DNA of 64,000 bases, taken from Dipodascopsis uninucleata var. uninucleata. Taxonomy: Eukaryota; Ascomycota; Lipomycetes; Lipomycetales; Lipomycetaceae. A program made the position numbers and the translations under genes. The notes beneath the pieces were generated by a model, which was not told the origin of the DNA, made no database searches, and saw only the letters and a program-made list of their open reading frames with translations. Positions 45,884 through 57,210 of this stretch are shown here, piece by piece (within the stretch, counting starts at the first letter, position 1; every line of letters begins with the position of its first letter). The stretch spans positions 682,001 to 746,000 of the forward strand of contig JAJLTO010000002.1 of the NCBI GenBank assembly GCA_030568195.1, in the 5' to 3' direction.

Positions 45884-48800
45884 TTGAGACAGTATTTGAG
45901 GGCAAGTTGGAGCGCGTAGAATGGTCCTGTTTGAATTCCCACGGGATTAACAAAGATCAGACTATAAGCTGCAAACACAACCAGCAACAGGGTTGAAGAT
46001 ATACTGAACAAGTCCAGGATATTTTATGTTCGTATATTTAGCTCAGGATCAGACAGAAAATATGAGAGGGAAAGACGATAATGCAAGGTTTGTGCAGTGG
46101 TAGCAAAGGAACAAACAGGTGAAGAAAATTAGAGTACTCGAGATATCGTAACGATAAAAGAATTATCAACAGGACACAGTGACAAGAGCCAGATCACTTC
46201 TCCGGAAACCCACAATATATAGAGAATTGAAACAGAAAATCCGTCGCGTTCCAGGCCTATTCAACGTGCTAATTTCGAGAAATAAGAAATTAATAAAAAC
46301 TTGGATGGTGATGATATTGTCGACCGTCAGAAAAATTCCAGCCAAAGTTTTTATTAAAATTTTTATTAATCGAGTGGACTCAAGGCGTATACACGACAAC
46401 TTTCGATAAGATCAGCAGCAGAGCGCAAGCTTACGACTTTTTTTGGGCGCTACCGTGACAGCAAGTTATATATTCAGACCAGGGAACGACAATAAGCGAC
46501 TCTAAAATAGTGACGAGTGTTGAGTCGAGAAAAGTCGGAGAAACGTTAAAAATAAAGGAACGGAAGAGGGAAATAAAGGAACCTCTACAGTTGAGGACGA
46601 TAGAGAAAATGCAGAATGCATACAACGTATAATCTTTTTAAAATTCACTTAACGCTTTCTATTTACTCCAAAATCTCAGATTAGATTCTAGTGTCTTTTA
46701 TTTTATTTTTCCTCTCTCTTTCTTGCTTGCTTTTATTTTCTTCTTTCAAATAAGATTTCGTAGAATTCTGGCGGAGAGGCTTTACTGCAAAACTAGGGCA
46801 AATGTAAACAAAGTCACGGGTTTACGCGTGCTCGCGCGTCTCGTCCCCAAACAGAGCGCTGCGTCGCGTCCAGAACTCTTTTTACGTCATACATTCTCTG
46901 CACTCGTTAACATACATACTATGAGTGCCAATCATCGCAAATATAATGCAATAATTAAGTCGATATTGCCTCTGATCAGATGGATTTTCTGTTAGACAGA
47001 TGTGCTAATACAGCGGGCGGGATGCGGATAAGCTCGTATCGCGTAAGATTAGTTCGCTGTAAGCGCAGTGACGGCGCTACACTACCACATTTTGTAGTTG
47101 ACGGCTGTCTTGAGACCACAAACCGGCAACATTGTCGGCAAATGACCGCTCATAAGACGTGCCAATAATAGTAACAGTCAGGAGTTGTATTGGTTAGCAT
47201 ACAGGTAGACCATCTCAGACAAGAATACAGAGAGCAGCATTGCTTGATGGCGATGGACATGAAACAAAGGACTGAGCAGCGGTAGTCGGAACACAGTAGC
47301 TAGTTGATGTGACTAAGCGAAATAAACATTCTACATATGTAATGAATAAGGGTGATCTTACTAATAATTCAACCCAGGAACTCTTGATGTAAAGTAAAGG
47401 AAAAGCGAAAAAGAAAAAAGTGATGAGACTGGTCTAATAGGCGTAGTGCCAGGAATGTAAAATTGTGATGAAAGTAACCTAAAGAAAAGGAAATTAACCA
47501 TGTAAATCATTAAGGTACAGATTGTAACCAGAGAGCCTAAATAGCTGTCACTTTAAAATAGTTTGGTTAATTAGCCCGCTGATAAGGAATGTGAGCGTAC
47601 AGGGCTACTACTACCAGCAAGAATTGAGGCTGATTCATGCACTGAACCTGATAGGAATGCTGGCAGATGCACCTGCAGCAGGACCCTCCTTCGTAGCTTT
47701 TTTCAAGTTATTATATCATATCTTTGGCGAGCTAGAATCACCAGGTGACGGTTTGTGCTGCACAGACTCATGACTACAGGGTGTGACATATCAATACGAG
47801 CATGATCATCAGATATTCTGGCAGCAATTAATCAATAGAGCAAATATCGATCGGAGCGCATTTAGAGTGTTGGCTGTTGCGGCTGCTTCCGCTGGTCTGC
47901 AGAACTGCCGTCAGTTCATTCTCCTTTTCTAAATCGTGGCAACGCCCCCCAAACACATAAGCTAATGTGGCATCTCTTTGCTGGCATTGCTACTAGATCG
48001 CAATCTGTTAATTGAAAAGCGAAGAGGGGAAAGCTACCCACCATATTTACAAGCCATGTGTGCTATAGTTCAGGCAGGGGGAAGACATGAGTCGAGCATT
48101 GTCTGTGGCAGTTTCATGTCGTAATCGATGCCCTATAAAGCAATTTGCGTAGAGAAAGCCTCTCATATTAGTGGCCAATAATGCTTTAGGCAGCCCTATT
48201 TGCAAAGAAAATACAACATGACTGTAGCAGTAGTAGACACGGAAGACTAAACTCTGCGCTGGCTTTTAAGGTCGGCCTTCTGAGGCGGCTAGATAAGGAG
48301 GCGGCAGCAGCAGTGGAGAAAGTAATGGATTAGGCTGCCATTTTGGCAGCTGTGGCCACTAGTTGCCTCACTCACTACTCTCGACGTACATATATAGTAG
48401 CTGATGGTAGTTTGATAGGCAGTGCACAAGGGAGAGCTGAACCGAAATGGAATAGAAGGTAGTTAATTTTAGAAGTTCCCATCCTGAAACTAGCAATGGT
48501 ACTTAAACAGGTAGTCAGTAAATGAGACTATGCACTTCGTAAATATACGCGTCCAATCCAGGTAGATGAGGTTTACAAACAAAGTGAAAAACTGACTATC
48601 TACGAAAGCTAGCTATATAGGAGAGGAGAGAGGAGAAACAGAAAGTAGCCGTTCTCCACTACAACTTTTGTTAGTCCTTGGATCACAAATCGCCATTCTT
48701 TGACTTAACATCAGATTCCGATTCTGCACCAGTTTGCTGTCAAAGACCAGTAAAGTAAAACACTGTTTAACGCCTTTCCTTACCTCCGCCTGTCAGATTA

Positions 48801-51800
48801 TAGTACCATTGACTATCAAAAGAGGAGCTCCTTTTTAGCCATACCCAGCCGACGGCTTTCTGTGATCATCCAATATAGCAGATTTGCAGCTAACACGCTT
48901 GGCGGACTGCAGCCATAGACACGGAAAGTAGGAATATAGTATGGCTGCCTCTTACTTTACGGCATTATTCGCTCAATCTGCTACGCGGTGCAAGATCTAT
49001 GCAACGGCAATGGCTGGTCAGCCAGTATAAGAAGCAGATTCAAACAGCTGTAGTGGTCTGCATCTATTCAGGTCACCTAAGGCCACCTTTAATCAGCCAA
49101 TAGAACGGAAATCGGAAGACCAAAATTCAAAAATTTAAAAGTTCATCACGTAATAAATAGTTTGCCTTGAAATTACAATTATGACAATCCTCGATCTATT
49201 CTGCCTCTTAATGATTTAGATGATACGCAGTTAGCCAACTCTACTTGACTAAGGCCGGTTCGAGCCGGACTTTGGTCCTAAAGTAAACACCATATCCAGA
49301 ACTCTGTAATAGACATAGCATCTACAGCAGCATACCTCGAGGCTGATCGATTAAAGCATACAAAATATCATTTATTGAATCAGATTTATCGTCTGTTTAT
49401 TTAGCAATAGAAGATCTATTGTCGAATTAAAAACTGATTTACAACTAACTGCGAGAAAGCTAACCGAGAGGTAAACACACTTAGCCAGCTCACTTAACCA
49501 AATCAAGGTACGGTAAGACCGCTTTGCAATTAGTGGGCTGGTGATCAAGAAGTCTTCCCATCCGGCTAAGAGGGTGACTCAATCGTCACAATAATGGCAA
49601 AGGTATCGTAGAGGCATTAGGAAAAATTAGCAGTCGGCAATAGTAATTGTCACCTACAAGCAACGAGCTTCCCGTAGCGGTCTACTTTCCCACATGAGCC
49701 TCAAAGGGCAGAATACAGCATACAGACTTCGATCTTGTATCTATAGATACCGTAGCCATTCATTACTTGAAGCGCAAGCAGTGTAGCAAATAAAATGGAG
49801 GCTTTATTGCCTTGGGCTAACACCATTGACCTGCAAAAGCATCCAACTCATAGTAGAGGTCGATGCTAAATTCATAGCTGAGTGTGTGCTCTAGTTCATA
49901 CTTATCAGTGAGATGAAGTGATAATATCTGACTCAAAGACGCTCGAGCTATTACCATCTATATTATCTGTAAGTGCAGGGATACGATCATTGGGATTCAT
50001 TTCCAGGAATCAGGGCTCGTTTGCTTTAATAATTCAAAGCAATTTGCTAGAACTTGTATTCTAGCTATTCATGACTGATCGTTAACTAGATCACTATCCG
50101 AGAACACAAACAAAGCTTCACTAGTTATCTACCTTCTCCAAGCTCCTCAAGAGCCAATTCGATTTTATATCCATTTGGCGCTTTGCTGATATATAGCGTG
50201 TGATCTGCTCGAGTACATCTGATTGAGTTTTCTGTGATGAGAGCAATTGAGGGACGAAAATGTGAGCGATGACGAATTGAAAGGTCGAGGGAACTATTTT
50301 AACTGGACCTACATTTCCGCAATTGTATTGACTATCGTAACTAGGACATTTGCTTATGCGATGCTTCGTAAGGTCTAGTTTTTCTACAAACTGTATTTAT
50401 GATGCATGCACACGTGAAGTACCATAAAGGTACTATGAGCTAAATGAGCTTGATATTGATATTCACCATATACCAGAGACAAGAGACGAAAGCTTTCATT
50501 CCGCTCTGGATGGCGAGTTCCCTTGTAAGATGGAGAATGGATAAGCTGCTCGATCCAAAGGTACCTCTTTAGAATGCTTCTTGAAAATGGAAGCGGACAT
50601 CTCCGAGCAAAGAACTTTATGATTTTATAAGGGCAGAGCGAAAGCTGAGCTGTGGATTAGCGTAAGAGGACTAAATAGACAGGCATCGAGGATTATACAA
50701 TCGAATCGTTGCTTATCTGGGTTTATCAGGAAATGGTCGAAAAGTTTGCGTAATTATTTAGGTATTTTCGGTATCCGACCATTTGCGTCTCACATTGAGT
50801 CATAGCAGACTACAGATAAATTTTCAGGTTCTGGTGCACCAGATGGCTTACTCCTCTCCGATTTCAGATCTGATGACCTGGAAAATACATAAAGCTCTAA
50901 GCGTTAAGAAGGATTGTTCTACTTTAGGTCTAAGGAGCTCTAGTGAAACTTAGCCAACTACAGTTATCCCATATATTGGATTGAACTGGCGAGAGCCGTG
51001 ATTCAGTAGCCATGTGTACATATTCAGGCGGCAGGCTCGGCAAGCACGACGCTTTACTATTTGCTACCGCGAGCGTTACGAGCCGGCTGTCCACGGGTCG
51101 TTCTTCTGCAGTACAATGGACAGCTCTTGCGTCAAAGATTCTGTGTGCGGAGGTGTGCTACAGGTGTTTTGTCCAATACATGCTCGGTGTCACTCAGCAT
51201 TATTCATTTTAATCTTTTGTTTTTTTTAATTTTTTATTGTTTTCTTTTTCTCTTTATATTATGTCAATAGTGATCTCCTTACCTAATTATCTCACGTTTT
51301 CATACATGGCGTACCTGCTTCGTCAGTCATTCTCAGCCATTTCTCATTCGAACCACTCGCCTGAACAGGCGCTACTATGCCTTCCTCTAGTAAGAGCAGA
51401 TGTCGATTAGTCTCAATGCTAAAAGCGCCACATATGCCGTTAAAATGTTCTACGCAGGCTTGCTGTACAGCGCTGCAGATGCCGTGGTTCAAGGTGGGTT
51501 GCGCCATACCACGCATCTGTGCTCACCTTCTTTCTAAATAATTTATCACTAATGGGGAGTAGCTGATGATCAGCCACAGCAAAGCCACAGAAACGTCACT
51601 TGACTAGTTTTAATTTTTAATGCTTTTATGATTTATTTAGATCATTAGTCAAAATATGTTTTTAATTTCTTAGCCGAAAAATTTTTTCATTTTGAATGGG
51701 GGAGAAAATAGGTTTTGAACTCAAATGTGCGGAGTTGCAACCATATTGTTATACGCAGTTATGTAGTTATACCGTAACCAAATGCTTTTGTATATGCATT

Positions 51801-53098
51801 ATTGATCGTTCGTCATTCCCTACTGTTATGCATCATTGCTCATTCCGTACACCTAATTGCTACGATAGCTGCCGCTCGCTGCATCGCCATATACTCTCAG
51901 GATAAGAAATATGCAAATATTAGAGAAGGAAGAAGTAGATATTTAGAGTCTGGGTGCAGCTGCGTTATTATTAAAAGAAAAAAGATCGAGTTTTTCCAGT
52001 CAATTTTTTTTGGATTTACCGTTCAAATTAACTCTGTTTTCTGCTGGGTTTATTCTCTTAATTTTATACGAAGTAAAAAATAAAGTAAAATTATCACTGT
52101 CGATATTCCTTCTTTTCCTCTTTTCCTTCCTTCCCTTTTCCCATCGACATTGATCTTTGCTATTTCTCTGTGTTTTATCTAAAAATATCTGTTGATTCAG
52201 CATTCACCGCTTAGATCATTGTAAATGTTATATTACTAGTGCGTTGTATTATAGCATTCCCTTACTGTCCCAGTTGTCGTCTATAGTTCATTGGACCTCT
52301 GTATAGGTGATGGGAAAGATTTTCTTAGTGGAAAGATTTGAATTATCGCTTTCATTGCTGTGTCTGTTCGACAGTAAATAGCTAAGAACAAGTCTGACTC
52401 TCTTTCTTAAAACAAGGAGACAAGTCATCTTATCACACTTACGTGGATCAAGTGATTTTATATACTGAGGCTAGAATCATCTATTCGATTCAACCTTAAT
52501 AACTTATTTTGGCTCATTCCTGAAGCCGTGGTTATCTGATCGGATCAGAAGGAACGTACAATCGGCGCAGCAGTGGTCTATCTTTAACTCTAGGAGAGTG
52601 CTCGCTTTACTTTATCAGCAGTGGATAATTGATTTCAATTTTTCATTAATATTCAGCATATCTTAACCTGTACATGTGTTTAATTATATCGAATCAACTT
52701 ATAGAAGGAGAACCTTAATAGATAGAATTCGAACGGACGCCTCTTTTATTACCGTCAACTACATACTCTAGTATATGCTCTGAAGAATCAGAATTAGACA
52801 GGAGCTTAAAGTACCTAAGCGGTTATTTCGAGCTTACGATAAGATCTGCGGTCAATACGAGTTGACCGGGGTCCAAGCGCATAGTAATTAAAACTAGAAA
52901 CTTTTTGTTACACTACACGATTTTTTCTGCTTCTTGATCTAAATATCATCACCAAAGTCATACTCGTATTTTTTATGTCTTCATATAGACGCTAATATTT
53001 ATCTCTTTAGTTGTTTAAGTGCATAAAGTTATACAATAATTGACATAGGAGACAGTACATACCTATTGGCGTGCTTAATAGTTTAATAATCACAAATA
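45884..53098. other. 7.2-kb gene-free block between two transcription factor genes
   Basis: Divergent spacer of the forkhead (-) and GATA (+) genes. Both edges carry long pyrimidine tracts on the strand of the neighbouring gene (46541-46620 for forkhead, 52100-52160 for GATA), so both transcripts may have long leaders. The middle (about 47-51 kb) is patchily GC-richer and includes a Ty3/gypsy RNase H fossil near 49.5-49.9 kb. The overlapping short frames at 51012-51270 and 51292-51516 are not supported as genes. No tRNA or other RNA gene is seen. Confidence 0.6.
49500..49920 (+). mobile_element. Ty3/gypsy RNase H fossil
   Basis: Conceptual translation of the plus strand near 49800-49885 gives a WRLYCLGL...LIVEVDAKFIAE pattern. 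It corresponds to the E-LYGL-x-RALKALR...NLIVEVDAKYIKGML section of RNase H in a clade of Ty3/gypsy retroelements common in fungi. The reading is broken several times within 400 bp, so this is an old, dead copy. No LTR pair is visible by eye. Upstream and downstream DNA (about 47-51 kb) may belong to the same copy, but I recognise no other domain with confidence. Confidence 0.45.
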
Positions 53099-55147
53099 AT
53101 GACTCTAGCGGCTGATTCACAATCATCGCGCTCATGGTCATCTGCGACTCAAAAAGCAGATTCTCCGGTTGATTCAAAACAATCGCAAAAGTACGAGAAG
53201 CACGACAAGCATGATAAACGAGAGAAGCAAGAAAAATCAAGCAGTTCTGATAGCTCTGACAAGAAACAGGAAAACAACAATTCCGGTAATGGAAGGTCTT
53301 CAATTTCAGCTCCAGCTACGTCCGCTCCAAATGCTAACAACAGTCCTCCAGTTTGCCAAAACTGTTCAACATCTACTACTCCTTTATGGAGACGTGACGA
53401 GAGTGGACAAGTCCTATGTAATGCTTGTGGTCTTTTCCTAAAGCTACACGGTAGACCGCGACCAATCTCTCTTAAGACGGATGTTATAAAGTCAAGAAAC
53501 CGCATTAAAAACTCTCATCATGTAGCAGCTGCTAATATAAATGCTTCTACCGCAAACGGACACACAAATGGTACTCGAAAGAAGAATGACATCCTCGCTG
53601 CTCAATCGTCGTATCATCAACAGTCCCACAGTCAAGTTCAGCCTGGTGCTCCTCAAGTTCATATGGCAACTGCTGGAGATGTCGGTGGACTCTTGCATTT
53701 AGCTCATGCTTTACATCATCAACAGCAACAGCAACAGCAACAGCAGCAGCAGCAGGGTCAGATCAAGGACGAGCATTCTCCTGTTGCTGTACAAGCGGTT
53801 CGTGGATCACCAAACCAGCATTCGTCTATGACGTCTTCGAGTCACTCTCTTCCTCCCCCACCCGGCTCTATTTCACCCCTTCCGCCTCTACCTAGACCTT
53901 TGGGTACGCAGGACATACTCACACCGCCACATAACTCACCTCCAATATCAGCCCAACATTACTCACACCGTCCTCATGCTTTTAGTTCGACTGTGGAGCA
54001 TGATCAAAGATCAGCATCTTCTCTTCATTCTATTTCTGCAACGGCAAATGTCCATTCGCCTGCTTTACGTCCTCTACCCCATTCAGGTACCCCGCTCCTT
54101 GGCCCAGCCACACCACCGTCGACATCATTACCTCCTCTTCATCGTCGCGGCTCTCCTCCTCTCCTCTCTCTTTCTGGTGGTCATGAGCATGATATGTCGC
54201 CAGCTGTTTCTCAGCATTCAAACTGTGAGAATGTCGTAACAAAACCACGTTCTCCATCCACAACGACGTTAGCTCCTATTGTTGGCAAGTCTGATTCTCC
54301 AATTTCCTCTCTATCTGGAGTTCACTCTAATTTGCCGTCGATTTCAACTACTTGTACAACAGCATTAAACGCTACTACAATCAGTTCTAGTTATACAATT
54401 GAATCATTGGTTGCTGCGAATCAATCTTTGCGAACTCGTGTCTCAGAACTCGAGCTTGTTAACGATTTGTTTCGTTCTCGCATTTCTGAGCTTGAATCAA
54501 ACGAAGCTAATTCTCGGCGATCAGAGTTAACACGCCGAGAGATAGAAATCCAACTGCAGAAAAAATTAGATGAGAGTAGTCATAAGAACATGGAGCTTTT
54601 GTCCAGAATCGAGGAACTGGAAGTTGAAAAGGAGAAGCTAACTAGATCATTTGAACACCGTGAGAGAGAAACAACTTCTAGATCATCAGTTATGAACGAT
54701 AACCATAGTACAGTTTCTAGAGCAAAACCTCCACCACTGCCTTTACCTCAAACTCCCGCTTCCCCTGCTACAGACTACGCTGATGATAGTGAACATCCTC
54801 GAAAGAAGGTACGCGTGTCCGATCTCGTTGGGGGTGGTAGTGGTATCACACCTAATGGCAATTCCTCTTCTGCGGCTTCTACTCCTATTATATCAGCATT
54901 GGAGCATGCACATCATTCACCTGCGGGTACTCCTCTTCTTCCACCACCATCTCCGTCAATTACTCTGGGCCCACAATCTTCCTTAGCTATGCATAATATC
55001 ACTCCATTGCAGCTATCGAGTATAAGAGATTCGAGTACGAACAGTGGCGACAATCATTATTCTAGTGGTACTGGCCTATCATTACCGTCAATGCAGTCGC
55101 TGGCGCTTCCTTCTATCGTAACATCCGAGGCAACAGTTTCGCGTTAA
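53099..55147 (+). CDS. GATA transcription factor with coiled coil (AreB/Asd4/Dal80-like)
   Basis: 682-residue intronless protein. One GATA zinc finger, CQNC-x17-CNAC (residues 86-110), has the fungal 17-residue loop (TTPLWRRDESGQVLCNACG) and is followed by the basic tail LKLHGRPRPISLKTDVIKSRNR. A predicted coiled coil at about residues 434-517 (LRTRVSELELVNDLFRSRIS...) follows a long Ser/Pro/His-rich linker. This order, N-terminal finger plus C-terminal coiled coil, is that of AreB (Aspergillus), Asd4 (Neurospora) and yeast Dal80/Gzf3, which modulate nitrogen-regulated genes, often as repressors. A Lys/Glu/Asp-rich stretch precedes the finger. A 12-Gln run lies at residues 208-219. Several GATA-type sites lie in the kilobase upstream. 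Confidence 0.9.
   Translation: MTLAADSQSSRSWSSATQKADSPVDSKQSQKYEKHDKHDKREKQEKSSSSDSSDKKQENNNSGNGRSSISAPATSAPNANNSPPVCQNCSTSTTPLWRRDESGQVLCNACGLFLKLHGRPRPISLKTDVIKSRNRIKNSHHVAAANINASTANGHTNGTRKKNDILAAQSSYHQQSHSQVQPGAPQVHMATAGDVGGLLHLAHALHHQQQQQQQQQQQQGQIKDEHSPVAVQAVRGSPNQHSSMTSSSHSLPPPPGSISPLPPLPRPLGTQDILTPPHNSPPISAQHYSHRPHAFSSTVEHDQRSASSLHSISATANVHSPALRPLPHSGTPLLGPATPPSTSLPPLHRRGSPPLLSLSGGHEHDMSPAVSQHSNCENVVTKPRSPSTTTLAPIVGKSDSPISSLSGVHSNLPSISTTCTTALNATTISSSYTIESLVAANQSLRTRVSELELVNDLFRSRISELESNEANSRRSELTRREIEIQLQKKLDESSHKNMELLSRIEELEVEKEKLTRSFEHRERETTSRSSVMNDNHSTVSRAKPPPLPLPQTPASPATDYADDSEHPRKKVRVSDLVGGGSGITPNGNSSSAASTPIISALEHAHHSPAGTPLLPPPSPSITLGPQSSLAMHNITPLQLSSIRDSSTNSGDNHYSSGTGLSLPSMQSLALPSIVTSEATVSR
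53720..53755 (+). repeat. CAA/CAG repeat coding poly-Gln
   Basis: Twelve CAA/CAG codons in the GATA factor gene. The first eight alternate and the last four are pure CAG. Pure CAG runs are prone to length change. Confidence 0.95.
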
Positions 55148-56430
55148 CAGTTTGGTCTATTCAGTGTATTTTAGTTTCTGAGAGAAGCTTAAAGAAGAAA
55201 TCAGGAGAATTGCCTTTTTGTTTGTGTCTTAAATCGTTCAAAATTGCTACAATACTACAAAAAACGTAATCGGCATTGGTAGGAAAATTGTTTAACGGCG
55301 TCTTAAGCGAATTTAAAAGTTTTGATTTCGATTTGTTTTGTGTTATTCTTTTGTTTCCGTCTTATATCAATCAGCACAACAATTTCTCGTCAAAGCGGAG
55401 TAGAGAAATTTAAGACGAGCAATATACTGGAGTGGTGCTAGGCTATGTTGAATTTTTCGAAATTTCAGAATACTGATTTAGTTGATGTCTTTCGTACGTT
55501 CTATTATTGATCAAAGCTTATTTTCTGAAAATATAGCTATGGGCTATATAGAATCATTTCCGCAGCTAGATCAAACTGACGAAAGAAGATCAAATATTTA
55601 TCGCACAGAACTTACTACATAACACGAGTAAGTCGTAGGATTTGCTATTATATTAGAAAAAATTAGCCTACCAGTTTTCTTTTGTTCTATGATTGTTCTT
55701 CTCTTGAGACGTTTAAAGGGAATAAGATTAAGTATTGTATCTACTGTGTTACATAGTTCTGTATTCAACAACATAATTAAAAATTACTGTATATTTTATC
55801 ATACTCAAGTCCTTTACTATAGTAAATTCTCTTAACTTTATGCTGAACATTTCTGTGGTCAGATAGCAGAGCCATAACTGTTTCTTTCGTTACTTCGTGT
55901 AATGTTAGTCATTTACTGCACATGAGTGTCCATGATATGATCATATGAAGTCAAATATTATGATTAATAGTGTTTCACAAGCTTGCTAAGAAAGGCTCGA
56001 TAAATGCACTGTGCGGCGCATATGATATAGGGTATCAATAGCTAGGGCTTATAATTTAACAGTCACACAAACCTAATTTCAGATACCAGTATATTTCATA
56101 TTTATGCCATATATCGATATCTGGCACATATATGTACTGATATTTCACATAGTTAATTATCGTACATATATTGCGTTTGTGTATACATTATTAATGGAAA
56201 TATTCAGGGCAAGAATGAGACAGAAAGAAATCGCAAGACCACATATTTGTGCTGAATTAGTGAAACGCCTACAGTAAAAGAAAAATCGATCATACTATAG
56301 TGTTTTTTCCTCCTTCTATTTTTTCTTTTAATTTTACCAGCTTTCAATCATCTTTTTTTCCTTGATTTATTTTCATTCTTTTCATTTATTATATTTTATA
56401 TCAATTTATAATACTTTAATCTAGTTCAAG
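55148..56430. other. intergenic with eS27 promoter
   Basis: 1.3-kb spacer holding the GATA 3' UTR and the eS27 promoter. It carries an exact HomolD box and, at about 56304-56400, a T/C-rich tract leading to the start codon. No other gene is seen. Confidence 0.6.
56060..56067 (+). promoter_or_regulatory. HomolD box upstream of eS27
   Basis: An exact CAGTCACA on the same strand as eS27, 371 bp before the ATG. It is the same box in the same orientation as at eL20. A partial HomolE-like ATAGGGTATC lies about 30 bp upstream of it. The pyrimidine-rich tract between the box and the ATG is likely the transcription start zone. Confidence 0.7.
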
Positions 56431-57210
56431 ATGGTAAGTGACTTTCCTTTATCTACGGAATGAGTGTCTTATTGCTGTCAAAAATTTTTGACGTTGAATA
56501 CGAGGCGACGTTCAAATCCAGTTATCTATGTTGTATAACTGCTTCGGAGATGTTTGATAGACTTTATGGACACAAATTCTTTTGATATGAGATGAAATGG
56601 ATAAACTGAATGGATACTAACAGAAGTTGTTGCTATAGGTTTTGGCTCAGGATCTTGTATGTTACGGATTTTTATTTGAGATTTGAGGAATACAGCTGAA
56701 GGAATTTGAGACGACTTTGATTATCAAGAGAACTCATATTTCTATCGAGGATATGCTAGATTATTATTATGTGAGAGGTTGAACTTATTTGGTCTTCGGA
56801 AATGAAAGTATTATCCATATCTGATAGATTGAAGATTGTTTGCCACTTGTTCATAATATTTTAGCTTTCTTCGTCAGTAGAAAATATTTTTGATACCTTT
56901 TCGGACACTACTAACAGTAATTTAGTTGAACCCCACCCCTCAGTCAGAACTCAAGAAGCATAAATTGAAGCAGCTCGTTGCTTCTCCTCGCTCTTTCTTC
57001 ATGGATGTTAAGTGTATGTAGCATATACGAACGTTACGATTAAGTTATATCACTTACTAATTTTATATAGGCCCCGGTTGCTTCAATATTACCATTGTTT
57101 TCTCACACGCTCAGACTGTCGTCATCTGTGGTTCATGCTCAACTGTTCTATGCCAGCCAACCGGTGGTAAGGCACGTCTTACTGAGGGCTGCTCGTTCCG
57201 AAAGAAATAG
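56431..57210 (+). CDS. RPS27: 40S ribosomal protein eS27
   Basis: 82-residue small-subunit zinc-ribbon protein, the same length as yeast eS27. Exons are 56431-56433, 56639-56656, 56926-57013 and 57071-57210. Exon 1 is the bare ATG followed by GTAAGT, and exon 2 is only 18 nt (VLAQDL). Exon 3 reads [20 protein letters not shown] and RSFFMDVK. Exon 4 completes the zinc ribbon CPGC...CGSC, then [20 protein letters not shown] and RKK. Introns 1-3 are 205, 269 and 57 nt; the two long ones have TACTAAC branch sites just before the acceptor. HomolD lies upstream. Confidence 0.94.

Noticed and set aside
48172-48480. Plus-strand stretch with few stops within the forkhead-GATA spacer
   Set aside because: It has no start codon and no domain I recognise. 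It may belong to the same decayed element as the RNase H trace, but this cannot be shown by eye.
49250-49290. GGTTCGAG sequence resembling a tRNA T-arm
   Set aside because: No matching A box, anticodon arm or acceptor stem can be built around it.
51012-51270. Three overlapping plus-strand frames of 66-71 codons
   Set aside because: Different frames over the same GC-richer patch, none with recognisable content or a plausible splice extension.
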